A stretch of DNA of 64,000 nucleotides from positions 310,001 to 374,000 of the forward strand of contig NZ_JADCUC010000001.1 of the NCBI RefSeq assembly GCF_016464365.1. The letters run 5' to 3'. Source of the DNA: Sandaracinobacteroides hominis. GTDB taxonomy: Bacteria > Pseudomonadota > Alphaproteobacteria > Sphingomonadales > Sphingomonadaceae. Each line of letters begins with the position of its first letter. Position 1 is the first letter of the stretch. Under the pieces are notes generated by a model. The model saw only the letters and a list, made by a program, of their open reading frames with translations. It ran no database searches and was not told the origin of the DNA. Shown here piece after piece: positions 51,820 to 58,375 of this stretch. The translations under genes and the position numbers were made by a program.

Positions 51820-52871
51820 CAGGCGGGCTTCGAGCGGGAAAGGCTGCGCTGTAACGAGGTGACCGCACCGGAAGTCGCTTCCTCCACCGAGCGGACGGCG
51901 AGTTCGCCCAACTGGAAGGGGCCATAGGCGGTGCGGATCAACCGGCTGACGCGCAGGCCCATCGCCTCGCACAGCTTTCTGACTTCGCGGTTCTTGCCTT
52001 CGGTCAGCGTCATCGTCAGCCAGACATTGGCGCCTTCGGCCCGAGCCCGGCGATCGACCGAAGCGTCGACCGGGCCATAGCGCACGCCTTCCAGCGTCAC
52101 GCCCATCGCCAGTGCTTCCAGATCCTGCTGGCGGACCTGCCCCATGGCGCGGACGCGATAGGTGCGCGGCACGGCGTTGGCCGGAAGCTCAAGCGCCCGC
52201 TTCAGCTCGCCATCGTTCGTGAGCAGCAAGAGCCCTTCGGTGTTCATGTCCAGACGGCCGACCGGAACCAGCCGGGGCAGGCCTTCGGGTAGCACGTCAT
52301 AGATGGTCGGGCGGCCGGAGAAATCGCGCGCGGCCGTCAGCACACCGGCGGGCTTGTGGAACAGGAACAGGCGGGTTGCCTGCGCCTCTGCCACCGGTTT
52401 GTCGTCCACAGTCACGCCTTCGAGCGAGGTGAGGATGGTGGCCGGCGTTTCCAGCGCGACGCCGTTCAGCGCCACGCGGCCTTCGCCGATCATCCGCTCG
52501 ATATCGCGGCGGGAGCCGACACCGGCCCGCGCCAACAGCTTGGCGATGCGGTCACCGGAGCCGGATGGCTTCGGGCCGCTGCGGGGGGCGGCAATGGCCG
52601 TGCGGGCGGCGCGGCGGCCTCCCGTGCGGGGTGGGGTGGCGGAGGTGGCGGATCGACGGCTGCTGCGCTGGCCGGCAGGTGAATCGCCGGCGGGACCGCG
52701 GCGGGTTGGGCCCTCTGGATTGCGTGCGCCTGTGGCGCCGGAGCTGCGGGGGCCTGCGCCGCCCGGTGTGCGGGAGCCGGAACCGCCAGTTTTTCCGGGG
52801 CCGCCGGGTTTGCGGGGGCCGCCTGTCTTGCCCGGGCCGCCGGGTCCTCTAGGTGGGCGTCCCTCAGCCAT
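51819..52871 (-). CDS. RsuA/RluB-family pseudouridine synthase with a Gly/Pro/Arg-rich N-terminus
   Basis: In this 350-residue protein, residues 1-105 are low-complexity, rich in Gly, Pro, Arg and Ser, with repeats of GGPGKTGGP type. After this come an S4 RNA-binding domain ('RIAKLLARAGVGSRRDIERM') and the synthase domain with the catalytic Asp in GRLDMNTEGLLLLTNDG. The long basic extension is common in sphingomonads and probably aids rRNA binding. The most likely target is 23S rRNA (RluB type). It is followed by rsmD in a one-base overlap and preceded by an 8-base overlap with the Lrp regulator gene. Confidence 0.9.
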   Translation of the reverse strand: MAEGRPPRGPGGPGKTGGPRKPGGPGKTGGSGSRTPGGAGPRSSGATGARNPEGPTRRGPAGDSPAGQRSSRRSATSATPPRTGGRRAARTAIAAPRSGPKPSGSGDRIAKLLARAGVGSRRDIERMIGEGRVALNGVALETPATILTSLEGVTVDDKPVAEAQATRLFLFHKPAGVLTAARDFSGRPTIYDVLPEGLPRLVPVGRLDMNTEGLLLLTNDGELKRALELPANAVPRTYRVRAMGQVRQQDLEALAMGVTLEGVRYGPVDASVDRRARAEGANVWLTMTLTEGKNREVRKLCEAMGLRVSRLIRTAYGPFQLGELAVRSVEEATSGAVTSLQRSLSRSKPA

Positions 52872-53340
52872 GTACCGGAACTCCGATCTCGGACTTGGAG
52901 GTGCGGATCGTCAGCGAGGTCTTCACGCTGGCGACGTTCGGTGCGCTGGTCAGCTCGCCGGTGAGGAAGGCCTGGAAGCTGGGCAGATCGCGTGCGACCA
53001 GTTTCAGGATGAAATCGATCTCTCCGTTCAGCATATGGCATTCGCGAACCTGGGGCAGGGCGGCGACATGCGCTTCGAACGCCTTCAGATCGGATTCCGC
53101 CTGGCTGCGCAGGCTGACCATGGCAAAGACGGTGATCGGCCAGCCCAGCGCTTCGGGCGACAAATCGGCGTGATAGCCCTTGATGACGCCCGCCTCTTCC
53201 AGCGCGCGGACCCGGCGCAGGCAGGGCGGGGCGGTGAGGCCGACCTTCTGGGCGAGATCCACGTTGGTCATCCGGCCATCTGCCTGCAGATGGCCGAGGA
53301 TGTCATAATCGATCTGATCGAGCTGATGGATGCGGCTCAT
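52864..53340 (-). CDS. Lrp/AsnC family transcriptional regulator
   Basis: This 158-residue regulator has an N-terminal winged helix-turn-helix (LDQIDYDILGHLQADGRMTN...PPCLRRVRALEEAG) followed by the AsnC ligand-binding domain. The family senses amino acids. It is divergent from trxB 150 bp away and may act there or on itself; this is inference from position. The end overlaps the pseudouridine synthase start. Confidence 0.92.
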   Translation of the reverse strand: MSRIHQLDQIDYDILGHLQADGRMTNVDLAQKVGLTAPPCLRRVRALEEAGVIKGYHADLSPEALGWPITVFAMVSLRSQAESDLKAFEAHVAALPQVRECHMLNGEIDFILKLVARDLPSFQAFLTGELTSAPNVASVKTSLTIRTSKSEIGVPVHG

Positions 53341-53490
53341 TGGCAGGAAAAGTCTCCGTTCGGGGTATCTGCTATAAGATTGTTGCGTGCCGGCGCAAGC
53401 GACTTGCGGCCGGGGCGGAAAATTGCGCTGCTGCGATAAACTTGCGCGGCGACGGGGGCCGCCTTAAGTCGGCCGGTGAAAGGAATTGCA

Positions 53491-54456
53491 ATGGGCGACG
53501 TGAAGCGGACTCGGCTTCTGATCATTGGTTCGGGGCCGGCCGGCTATACGGCTGCGGTCTATGGCGCAAGGGCCATGCTGAAACCGCTGCTGGTGGAAGG
53601 CCTGCAGCCGGGTGGCCAGCTGACCATCACCACCGATGTCGAGAACTGGCCGGGCGAAACGGCGATCATGGGCCCCGACCTGATGGCAAAGCTGCGCGCG
53701 CAGGCCGAGCATGTGGGCACCGAGATCCTTTCCGACATCATTGCCGAAGTCGATTTCACGCAGCGGCCGTTTCGGGCTGTCGCCGACAGCGGGCTGGTGA
53801 TCGAGGCCGAGACGGTGGTGATCGCCACCGGCGCAAGCGCCCGCTGGCTGGGGCTGGAATCGGAAACCCGCCTGCGCGGCAAGGGTGTTTCCGCCTGTGC
53901 GACGTGCGACGGATTCTTTTTCCGCGGCAAGCATGTCGCCGTGGTGGGCGGCGGCAATACCGCCGTGGAAGAAGCGCTGTTCCTGACCAATTTCGCCAGC
54001 AAGGTGACGCTGATCCATCGGCGCGACGAGCTGAGGGCGGACAAGACCAACCAGGCGCGGCTGTTTGCCAACCCGAAGATCGAGATGGTCTGGAACGCGA
54101 CGGTGAGCGACGTGATCGGCGCCGACGGCGTTTCGGGCATCGTGCTGACCGATACCGTGACCGGGGCGACGCGGCCGCTGGAGGTGGACGGGCTGTTTGT
54201 GGCGATAGGCCATGATCCGGCGACCACGCTGTTCAAGGGCAAGCTGGAGATGGACGAGGAGAATTACATCCTCGTTGCGCCGGGCACGCCGAAGACCAGC
54301 GTGCCGGGCGTGTTTGCAGCCGGCGACGTGACGGACAAGCTGTATCGGCAGGCGGTGACCGCCGCCGGCATGGGCTGCATGGCGGCGCTGGATGCCGAGC
54401 GCTTCCTGGCGCATGAAGCGCATGCGCGAGAGGGAGGGGAGCGGGAAGCCGCATAA
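53491..54456 (+). CDS. trxB: Thioredoxin-disulfide reductase
   Basis: This 321-residue FAD/NADPH enzyme reduces thioredoxin. The FAD loop is IIGSGPAGYTAA, and the redox pair is Cys136/Cys139 in ACATCDGFFF. The NADPH site is VVGGGNTAVEEA, and the C-terminal GVFAAGDVTD is typical. ATG 53491 is preferred over an in-frame GTG at 53476 because AAAGGA lies at the right distance. The stop TAA shares its last base with the LysR gene start. Confidence 0.96.
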   Translation: MGDVKRTRLLIIGSGPAGYTAAVYGARAMLKPLLVEGLQPGGQLTITTDVENWPGETAIMGPDLMAKLRAQAEHVGTEILSDIIAEVDFTQRPFRAVADSGLVIEAETVVIATGASARWLGLESETRLRGKGVSACATCDGFFFRGKHVAVVGGGNTAVEEALFLTNFASKVTLIHRRDELRADKTNQARLFANPKIEMVWNATVSDVIGADGVSGIVLTDTVTGATRPLEVDGLFVAIGHDPATTLFKGKLEMDEENYILVAPGTPKTSVPGVFAAGDVTDKLYRQAVTAAGMGCMAALDAERFLAHEAHAREGGEREAA

Positions 54457-55364
54457 TGGCGATCGACTGGGACAAGCTGAGGCTTTTTCATGCGGTAGCG
54501 TCCGCCGGCAGTTTCACCGAGGGGGCACGGCGGCTGAAGCTGTCGCAGCCGGCGCTGAGCCGGCAGGTGATTGCGCTGGAAGAAGCGCTGGGAGCCAAGC
54601 TGTTTCACCGCCATGCGCGCGGGCTGGCGCTGACCAACGAGGGCGAGCAGCTGCGGATGACGACGCTGCGGATGGCCGACGAGATCGAGCGCACCCGCAG
54701 CTCGATCGAGGCGACGCGCAACCGGCCGACCGGCGAAATCAAGCTGACGACGACGGTGAGCTTTGGTTCCTCCTGGCTGCCGACGCAGATGAAGGATTTT
54801 CTGGACCTGTATCCGGATATCCGGGTGAGCCTGATTCTGGGCGACGAGGAACGCGACCTTTCGCGACATGAGGCGGATTGCGCGATTCGGTTTCACAAGC
54901 CGCACCAGGCGGACCTGATCCAGCGGCCGCTGGCGACGATTCGGCACCGGCTGTGCGCCTCTCCGGCCTATCTGGAGAAGCATGGCGAACCGAAGACACC
55001 CGAGGAACTGGCGAACCACCAGATGATTGCCTATGGGCCGGAGGCGCCGACCTATCTGAGATCGATCAACTGGGCGCTGGAGCTGGGGCATGAGGGGCCG
55101 CCGCGCGATCCGGCGCTGAGCATCAACAACAGCTTCGGAGTGTTGCAGGCGGTGGAGGCTGGGGCCGGGATTGCGGCGCTTCCGAGCTATCTGATCCGCC
55201 ATTCCGGCAAGCTGAAAGTGCTGCTGCCGGAGCTGCAAGGCGCTGTTTTCCAGACCTATTTTGTCTATTCGTCGGAGCTGAGGGGCTCTGTGCGGGTGGC
55301 TGCGCTGAGGGATTTCCTGATCGAACGGATGACTCCGCTGAACCTGGGCGACAATTTGCGGTGA
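54456..55364 (+). CDS. LysR family transcriptional regulator
   Basis: This 302-residue LysR-type regulator has an N-terminal winged HTH ('FHAVASAGSFTEGARRLKLSQPALSRQV') and a periplasmic-binding-like effector domain. It begins on the last base of trxB and should be co-expressed with it, so redox control is possible but not shown. The next 617 bp have no protein gene and carry the small RNA, repeats and tRNA described separately. Confidence 0.93.
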   Translation: MAIDWDKLRLFHAVASAGSFTEGARRLKLSQPALSRQVIALEEALGAKLFHRHARGLALTNEGEQLRMTTLRMADEIERTRSSIEATRNRPTGEIKLTTTVSFGSSWLPTQMKDFLDLYPDIRVSLILGDEERDLSRHEADCAIRFHKPHQADLIQRPLATIRHRLCASPAYLEKHGEPKTPEELANHQMIAYGPEAPTYLRSINWALELGHEGPPRDPALSINNSFGVLQAVEAGAGIAALPSYLIRHSGKLKVLLPELQGAVFQTYFVYSSELRGSVRVAALRDFLIERMTPLNLGDNLR

Positions 55365-55433
55365 CCGGCGGCGGCGATGAACCGACCCTAAACCCCATGC
55401 GTTTTTTGCATACCTGCTCCGTTTTCTTCGCAC

Positions 55434-55462
55434 TTGCACAAAAATCGAGGCAGGCATAAATA
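55434..55462 (+). promoter_or_regulatory. Sigma-70-type promoter of the candidate small RNA
   Basis: TTGCAC (55434-55439) and TAAATA (55457-55462) are separated by 17 bp, inside an unusually AT-rich patch for this genome. The start would be near 55469. No ORF with a ribosome binding site follows before the terminator. Confidence 0.65.
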
Positions 55463-55468
55463 GATCAT

Positions 55469-55613
55469 GTTGCTGCATTGCAGCGCAAGGCCGGTCTGCC
55501 TCACTCCTCCCCGAGGCCCCGGTCTGGTCGACCACCACTCTCCCTCCCTCCCTCGGAGGTCGACCGAAAATTCTGAGCCCGGGTTGAGCTTGTCTCCCCG
55601 GGCTCTTTTTCTT
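55469..55613 (+). ncRNA. Candidate trans-acting small RNA with C-rich loops
   Basis: This is an independent unit of about 145 bases from the promoter at 55434 to an intrinsic terminator. Predicted folds are a small GCTGCA/TGCAGC hairpin, then GCCTC-ACTCCTCCCC-GAGGC, then a GGTCGACC/GGTCGACC stem whose loop contains CTCCCTCCCTCCCT, then the terminator. Loops with CUCCUCCC-like sequence can pair with ribosome binding sites; alphaproteobacterial small RNA families such as the suhB/alpha-r14 type have this design. No peptide is evident. Family membership is not verified. Confidence 0.65.
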
Positions 55614-55614
55614 T
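55575..55614 (+). terminator. Intrinsic terminator of the candidate small RNA
   Basis: GAGCCCGGG (55575-55583) pairs with CCCGGGCTC (55597-55605) and is followed by TTTTTCTTTC. This is the best T-run in the region. It lies about 210 bp after the LysR stop. Confidence 0.9.
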
Positions 55615-55629
55615 CGAAGCTGGCTGGGC

Positions 55630-55794
55630 TTTGCGCGAAGCGCAAACGCGCAGACTCAGCGAAGAAGCGGCCGGCGGGGCGGAGGGCATCAGCCCGATGA
55701 ACCCGTCCGACGACGCGGGCTTGGCCCGCGCATCTTCCTTTTTCATCTCTTAGATGCACATCGCGGACTCGGCGGCTTTGCCGACGGCCGCGCC
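55630..55794 (+). repeat. Structured intergenic element, copy 2 (four hairpins)
   Basis: This has the same order as 11198-11369. Hairpin I is TTTGCGC-gaa-GCGCAAA, then GCGGCCGGCGG (55667), hairpin II GGGC-atca-GCCC, CCGTCCGACGA (55703), hairpin III CGCGGGC-ttg-GCCCGCG, CTTCCTTTTTC, and GCGGACTCGGCGG leading into hairpin IV. Stem sequences differ from copy 1 but pairing is kept, while the single-stranded blocks are identical. Confidence 0.65.
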
Positions 55795-55818
55795 GCGCGG
55801 AGCGCCCATTTTCGAGCG

Positions 55819-55973
55819 ACCCCGGCCGCGAAGCGGTCGCAAGGCCGACCGGCCGCCCGCGCCAGTGCGCGGAACCGGCGCGGAGCGCCGATTGTCTAGG
55901 GACCCGGCCGCGAAGCGGTCGCAAGGCCGACCGGCCGCCCGCGCCAGTGCGCGGAACCGGCGCGGAGCGCCGA
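55819..55973. repeat. Dispersed GC-rich repeat, two tandem copies
   Basis: Two nearly identical units (55819-55901 and 55902-55973) of the family seen at 3501-3714 share the core CGCGCCAGTGCGCGG followed by AACCGGCGCGGAGCGCC. The unit here is about 82 bp and starts with CCCGGCCGCGAAGCGG. It ends 8 bp before the tRNA 3' end. Confidence 0.8.
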
Positions 55974-55981
55974 AGGCAAGA

Positions 55982-56058
55982 TGGTGGGCCCGGCAGGACT
56001 CGAACCCGCGACCAAGCCGTTATGAGCGGCCAGCTCTAACCAACTGAGCTACAGGCCC
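55982..56058 (-). tRNA. tRNA-Ile2 (anticodon CAU, to be modified to lysidine)
   Basis: This is a 77-base tRNA including an encoded CCA. All stems form: acceptor GGGCCTG/CGGGCCC, D stem GCTC/GAGC, anticodon stem GGCCG/CGGCT and T stem GCGGG/CCTGC. The loop CTCATAA gives anticodon CAU. The variable and anticodon-flanking region (TTGGTCGC) matches Ile2-type tRNAs, as in E. coli ileX, and not elongator or initiator Met. The C34 would be modified by TilS to read AUA. It has its own promoter at 56074-56102. Confidence 0.93.
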
Positions 56059-56073
56059 CACCGTGGAAGGGGG

Positions 56074-56102
56074 GCATTAGCGGCGAACTTCGGGCTTGTC
56101 AC
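56074..56102 (-). promoter_or_regulatory. Promoter of the tRNA-Ile2 gene
   Basis: On the minus strand GTGACA (56102-56097) and TAATGC (56079-56074) are spaced by 17 bp, placing the start about 9 bases before the tRNA 5' end. It is located directly after the stop of the MOSC gene. Confidence 0.55.
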
Positions 56103-56107
56103 CCGCC

Positions 56108-56776
56108 CTAAAGCGGCTTTGCGCTGGGCTTTTCCGATTGGGCGGTGCGGGCGGCCCATGCGGCCCAGCCGGTGGCGAGGCCGGGGGCTTCGGCGAGGCC
56201 GGCCATTTCGCTGCGATCGGGCGGGGAACGATAGCTGGCGGCGGCGACCCTGGCGATGCTCCAGGCGCCTTGCGGGCGGTGTTCTAGCTGGAGCTGGTCG
56301 CCAGCCTGCATAGAGCCTTGCTGCAGGACGCGAAGATACCAGCCGCAGCGGCCGTTCCTTACCATCGCCTTTACCATGCGGGGATCGTCGAACCAGCGGG
56401 CGAAGGTGGCGCAGGGTTGGCGGGGCTGGCAGATTTCCACCAGCGCCTGGCCGATGCGCCAGCGATCGCCGACAAGGGCGGTTGATTCGTCGAGGCCGTC
56501 GATGAGCAGGTTTTCGCCGAACGCGCCGGGAACCAGGCGGGCGGCGTGTTGGGGAAAATCGGCGGCCCAGAGCGGATAGTTGGAGGCCGGATAGGCATAG
56601 ACGGCCTTTTCCGGGCCGCCGTGGACGCGGGTGTTGGCGACTTCATCGCCGTCTAGGCCGAGCGTGGTGGCCAGGACGGCGCCTTCGCGCGGATCCTTGC
56701 CATAGGCTGTGCGGTGTCCATCGATCTGGCGGGGTCGGCCGGTGCGAATCTGCAGCAGGATCGGGCTGTTCGGCAT
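56108..56776 (-). CDS. MOSC domain protein (YiiM-like)
   Basis: This 222-residue MOSC-domain protein has the segment 'VANTRVHGGPEKAVYAYPASNYP' and the conserved Cys in EICQPRQPCATFARWF, the Cys proposed to bind sulfur or molybdenum cofactor in the family. YiiM relatives reduce N-hydroxylated compounds with a molybdenum cofactor; whether this protein does is inferred. A C-terminal extension of about 50 residues beyond the MOSC core has no known domain. Confidence 0.88.
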   Translation of the reverse strand: MPNSPILLQIRTGRPRQIDGHRTAYGKDPREGAVLATTLGLDGDEVANTRVHGGPEKAVYAYPASNYPLWAADFPQHAARLVPGAFGENLLIDGLDESTALVGDRWRIGQALVEICQPRQPCATFARWFDDPRMVKAMVRNGRCGWYLRVLQQGSMQAGDQLQLEHRPQGAWSIARVAAASYRSPPDRSEMAGLAEAPGLATGWAAWAARTAQSEKPSAKPL

Positions 56777-56847
56777 TGGGGCTTTCCATAGCGGCGGGAA
56801 GGGCGCATGCTGCCATTGGTTTTCAACATGCGAAAGGAGGTGGTCCA

Positions 56848-56916
56848 GTGTCTCATTGCATCGGTCTTATTGGGCGGAACTGGATCATGCCGGTGACGGG
56901 CGCAGATTTGCGCTGA
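56848..56916 (+). CDS. Candidate 22-residue ORF with an extended ribosome binding site
   Basis: GTG 56848 opens a 22-codon frame starting MSHCIGLIGR. It is preceded by GAAAGGAGGTGGTCC (56832-56846), almost a full complement of the 16S rRNA 3' tail. The first base of the start codon follows after one base, which is too close for normal initiation, so the SD core AGGAGG is about 7 bases away. A second 22-codon frame (ATG 56828) overlaps in another phase. Neither product is recognised. A strong terminator follows at 56959, so this is a short transcription unit between the MOSC and MAPEG genes. Confidence 0.35.
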   Translation: MSHCIGLIGRNWIMPVTGADLR

Positions 56917-56958
56917 CGTTGGGCATGGCGGCCGGTTGGTCGCCCTACGAAGCAATGC

Positions 56959-56990
56959 GGGGCCGGAGGGGAAACCCTCCGGCCCCTTTG
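56959..56990 (+). terminator. Intrinsic terminator after the small ORF
   Basis: GGGGCCGGAGGG and its complement form a perfect 12-bp stem with a GAAA loop, followed by TTTGTTTTGG. It lies between the small ORF and the MAPEG gene on the plus strand; no other plus-strand gene is close upstream. Confidence 0.88.
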
Positions 56991-57024
56991 TTTTGGCTGC
57001 TATTCCGGGGGAGTTCCACGGGGC

Positions 57025-57032
57025 ATGGTTAA
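57025..57032 (-). promoter_or_regulatory. TTAACCAT site upstream of the MAPEG gene
   Basis: TTAACCAT on the minus strand, 30 bp before the ATG at 57062. It is the third occurrence noticed in the window, all between genes. Confidence 0.3.
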
Positions 57033-57061
57033 CTTTGAAGTTTTGGCAGGGAGAAAGATAA

Positions 57062-57508
57062 ATGGACCACACGCCTGGTTTGCATGCAGTTTCGATGTTG
57101 CAGAGCCTGCTGGCGATGGGTTTGCTGACATTGGTGATGTTCATCTGGATGTATGCGACGCGGCTTCCGGCCTTTGGGAGGGCGAAGATCGATCCGCAGG
57201 AGGCGATGCATCCGGGCACCTATGACGACCGGCTTTCGAGCGAGGTGCGGCGGGTTGCCGACAATTACAATCACCTCTTCGAGGCGCCGACCATCTTCTA
57301 TGCCGTAACGATTGCCATTGTCCTGCTGGGGCTGGCGGACAATCTGCATGCGATCTGCGCCTGGGCGTTCGTGGGGCTGCGGGTGCTGCATTCGATCGTG
57401 CAGGCGACGGCGAACCGGGTGAGCATCCGCTTTTCGCTGTTTGCGCTGAGCTGGATTGCGCTGGGGATGATGATTGTTCGCGCCAGTCTGACGAGTTTTG
57501 CGGGATAG
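57062..57508 (+). CDS. MAPEG family membrane protein
   Basis: This 148-residue protein has four predicted membrane helices. The segment 'EVRRVADNYNHLFEAPTIFYAV' and 'AWAFVGLRVLHSIVQ' are the MAPEG signatures (glutathione-dependent membrane enzymes such as microsomal glutathione transferase). Activity of bacterial members is poorly known. It stands alone behind a terminator, with GGGAGAAAGATAA before the ATG. Confidence 0.88.
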   Translation: MDHTPGLHAVSMLQSLLAMGLLTLVMFIWMYATRLPAFGRAKIDPQEAMHPGTYDDRLSSEVRRVADNYNHLFEAPTIFYAVTIAIVLLGLADNLHAICAWAFVGLRVLHSIVQATANRVSIRFSLFALSWIALGMMIVRASLTSFAG

Positions 57509-57549
57509 AAAGGTTAATTAGCATAGTCTGTGTCGGCAGATTTTACATG

Positions 57550-57557
57550 TTAACCAT
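57550..57557 (+). promoter_or_regulatory. TTAACCAT site upstream of the sigma-54 promoter
   Basis: This is part of GTTAACCATATC, identical over 12 bases to the block upstream of the PEP-CTERM gene at 38067. It lies about 33 bp upstream of the sigma-54 -24 element. Confidence 0.4.
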
Positions 57558-57589
57558 ATCGGGTTGTTTTTCCACTCTGGGCGGGAAGT

Positions 57590-57605
57590 TGGCACGTTAG
57601 TTGCT
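57590..57605 (+). promoter_or_regulatory. Sigma-54 (RpoN) promoter of a PEP-CTERM gene
   Basis: TGGCACGTTAGTTGCT fits the -24/-12 consensus TGGCACG-N4-TTGCW at every position, with the GG and GC elements at the required spacing. It is 50 bp upstream of the ATG at 57655. Sigma-54 and the activator PrsR are known to drive PEP-CTERM genes in some exosortase systems. Confidence 0.75.
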
Positions 57606-57654
57606 AGGTAATGTGCTGAGCTCCAAGGGCTCCAGGGTTGGAAAGGTTTTTACG

Positions 57655-58299
57655 ATGATGAAGCAAATCTTGGCGGGAGCCGTTGCGTTCGGTTTCGCGG
57701 CATCTGCGGGTGCCGTGTCGTTCGTGACGCTCCCAGGCGCTCCCGATCCGGGTATCGGGGCGAATGAGACGATGGTCGTCGATTTCGACAGCCCCAATGC
57801 TGCCGGCTATTCCTGGACGGGTGGCATTTCCACTGCGATCGGCAGCACCGGCGCCGCTGCGCGTCCGGCGCTCGATTTCGGCACCTATGGCTATGTGTCG
57901 AGCGCGCTGAACCCGAACTCGGCCACGCTGTGGACGCCGGCGCTGAAGTCGATCAGCTTCTATTGGGGTTCGATCGACGACTATAACATGCTGGAAGTGC
58001 TGGACACCGGCGGCAACGTGCTGCTGACGCTGTATGGCAACACCGCCGGCGTGGGCAGCCCGCCGATCATCGGTGACCAGGGCAACCAGGCGAACAACCG
58101 CCGCCTGTTCCTGACGGCCGATTCCGGTGAAACCATCGGTGGTCTGCGCTTCACCTCGACCGGCGTTGCCTTCGAATTCGACAGCATCGGCGCTGCCGCG
58201 GTTCCGGAACCGGCGACCTGGGCGATGCTGATCGCGGGCTTTGGCATGGTTGGCATGGCGGCGCGTCGCCGCCGGGTGCTGGCAACCGTCACCGCCTGA
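57655..58299 (+). CDS. PEPxxWA-CTERM sorting-domain protein
   Basis: This 214-residue exported protein has a signal peptide MMKQILAGAVAFGFAASAGA. Its beta-rich body is of the type seen in Npun-like PEP-CTERM proteins. The tail starts VPEPATW at residue 183, followed by a hydrophobic helix and ARRRR. The frame is open upstream, but ATG 57655 has GAAAGG in front and starts the signal peptide. It has a perfect sigma-54 promoter and a terminator at 58325, so it is a single-gene unit. Confidence 0.9.
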   Translation: MMKQILAGAVAFGFAASAGAVSFVTLPGAPDPGIGANETMVVDFDSPNAAGYSWTGGISTAIGSTGAAARPALDFGTYGYVSSALNPNSATLWTPALKSISFYWGSIDDYNMLEVLDTGGNVLLTLYGNTAGVGSPPIIGDQGNQANNRRLFLTADSGETIGGLRFTSTGVAFEFDSIGAAAVPEPATWAMLIAGFGMVGMAARRRRVLATVTA

Positions 58300-58324
58300 G
58301 CTGACGAACTTCGTCACGACAAGA

Positions 58325-58358
58325 GGGGCCGGCGCGGAGGGTGCGCCGGCCCCTTTTT
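58325..58358 (+). terminator. Intrinsic terminator of the PEP-CTERM gene
   Basis: GGGGCCGGCGC and its complement form an 11-bp stem with a 7-base loop, followed by TTTTT. The convergent purL stop is at 58376. Confidence 0.92.
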
Positions 58359-58375
58359 CGTTTCCGCCCTTTGGG

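Noticed and set aside
55467-55700. A 77-codon frame over the candidate small RNA
   Set aside because: It starts within the predicted transcript without a ribosome binding site and runs across the terminator; composition is that of random GC-rich sequence.
55982-56058. Reading the CAU tRNA as methionine tRNA
   Set aside because: The anticodon stem and variable region (TTGGTCGC) match Ile2-type tRNAs; it lacks features of initiator tRNA and differs from alphaproteobacterial elongator Met tRNA.
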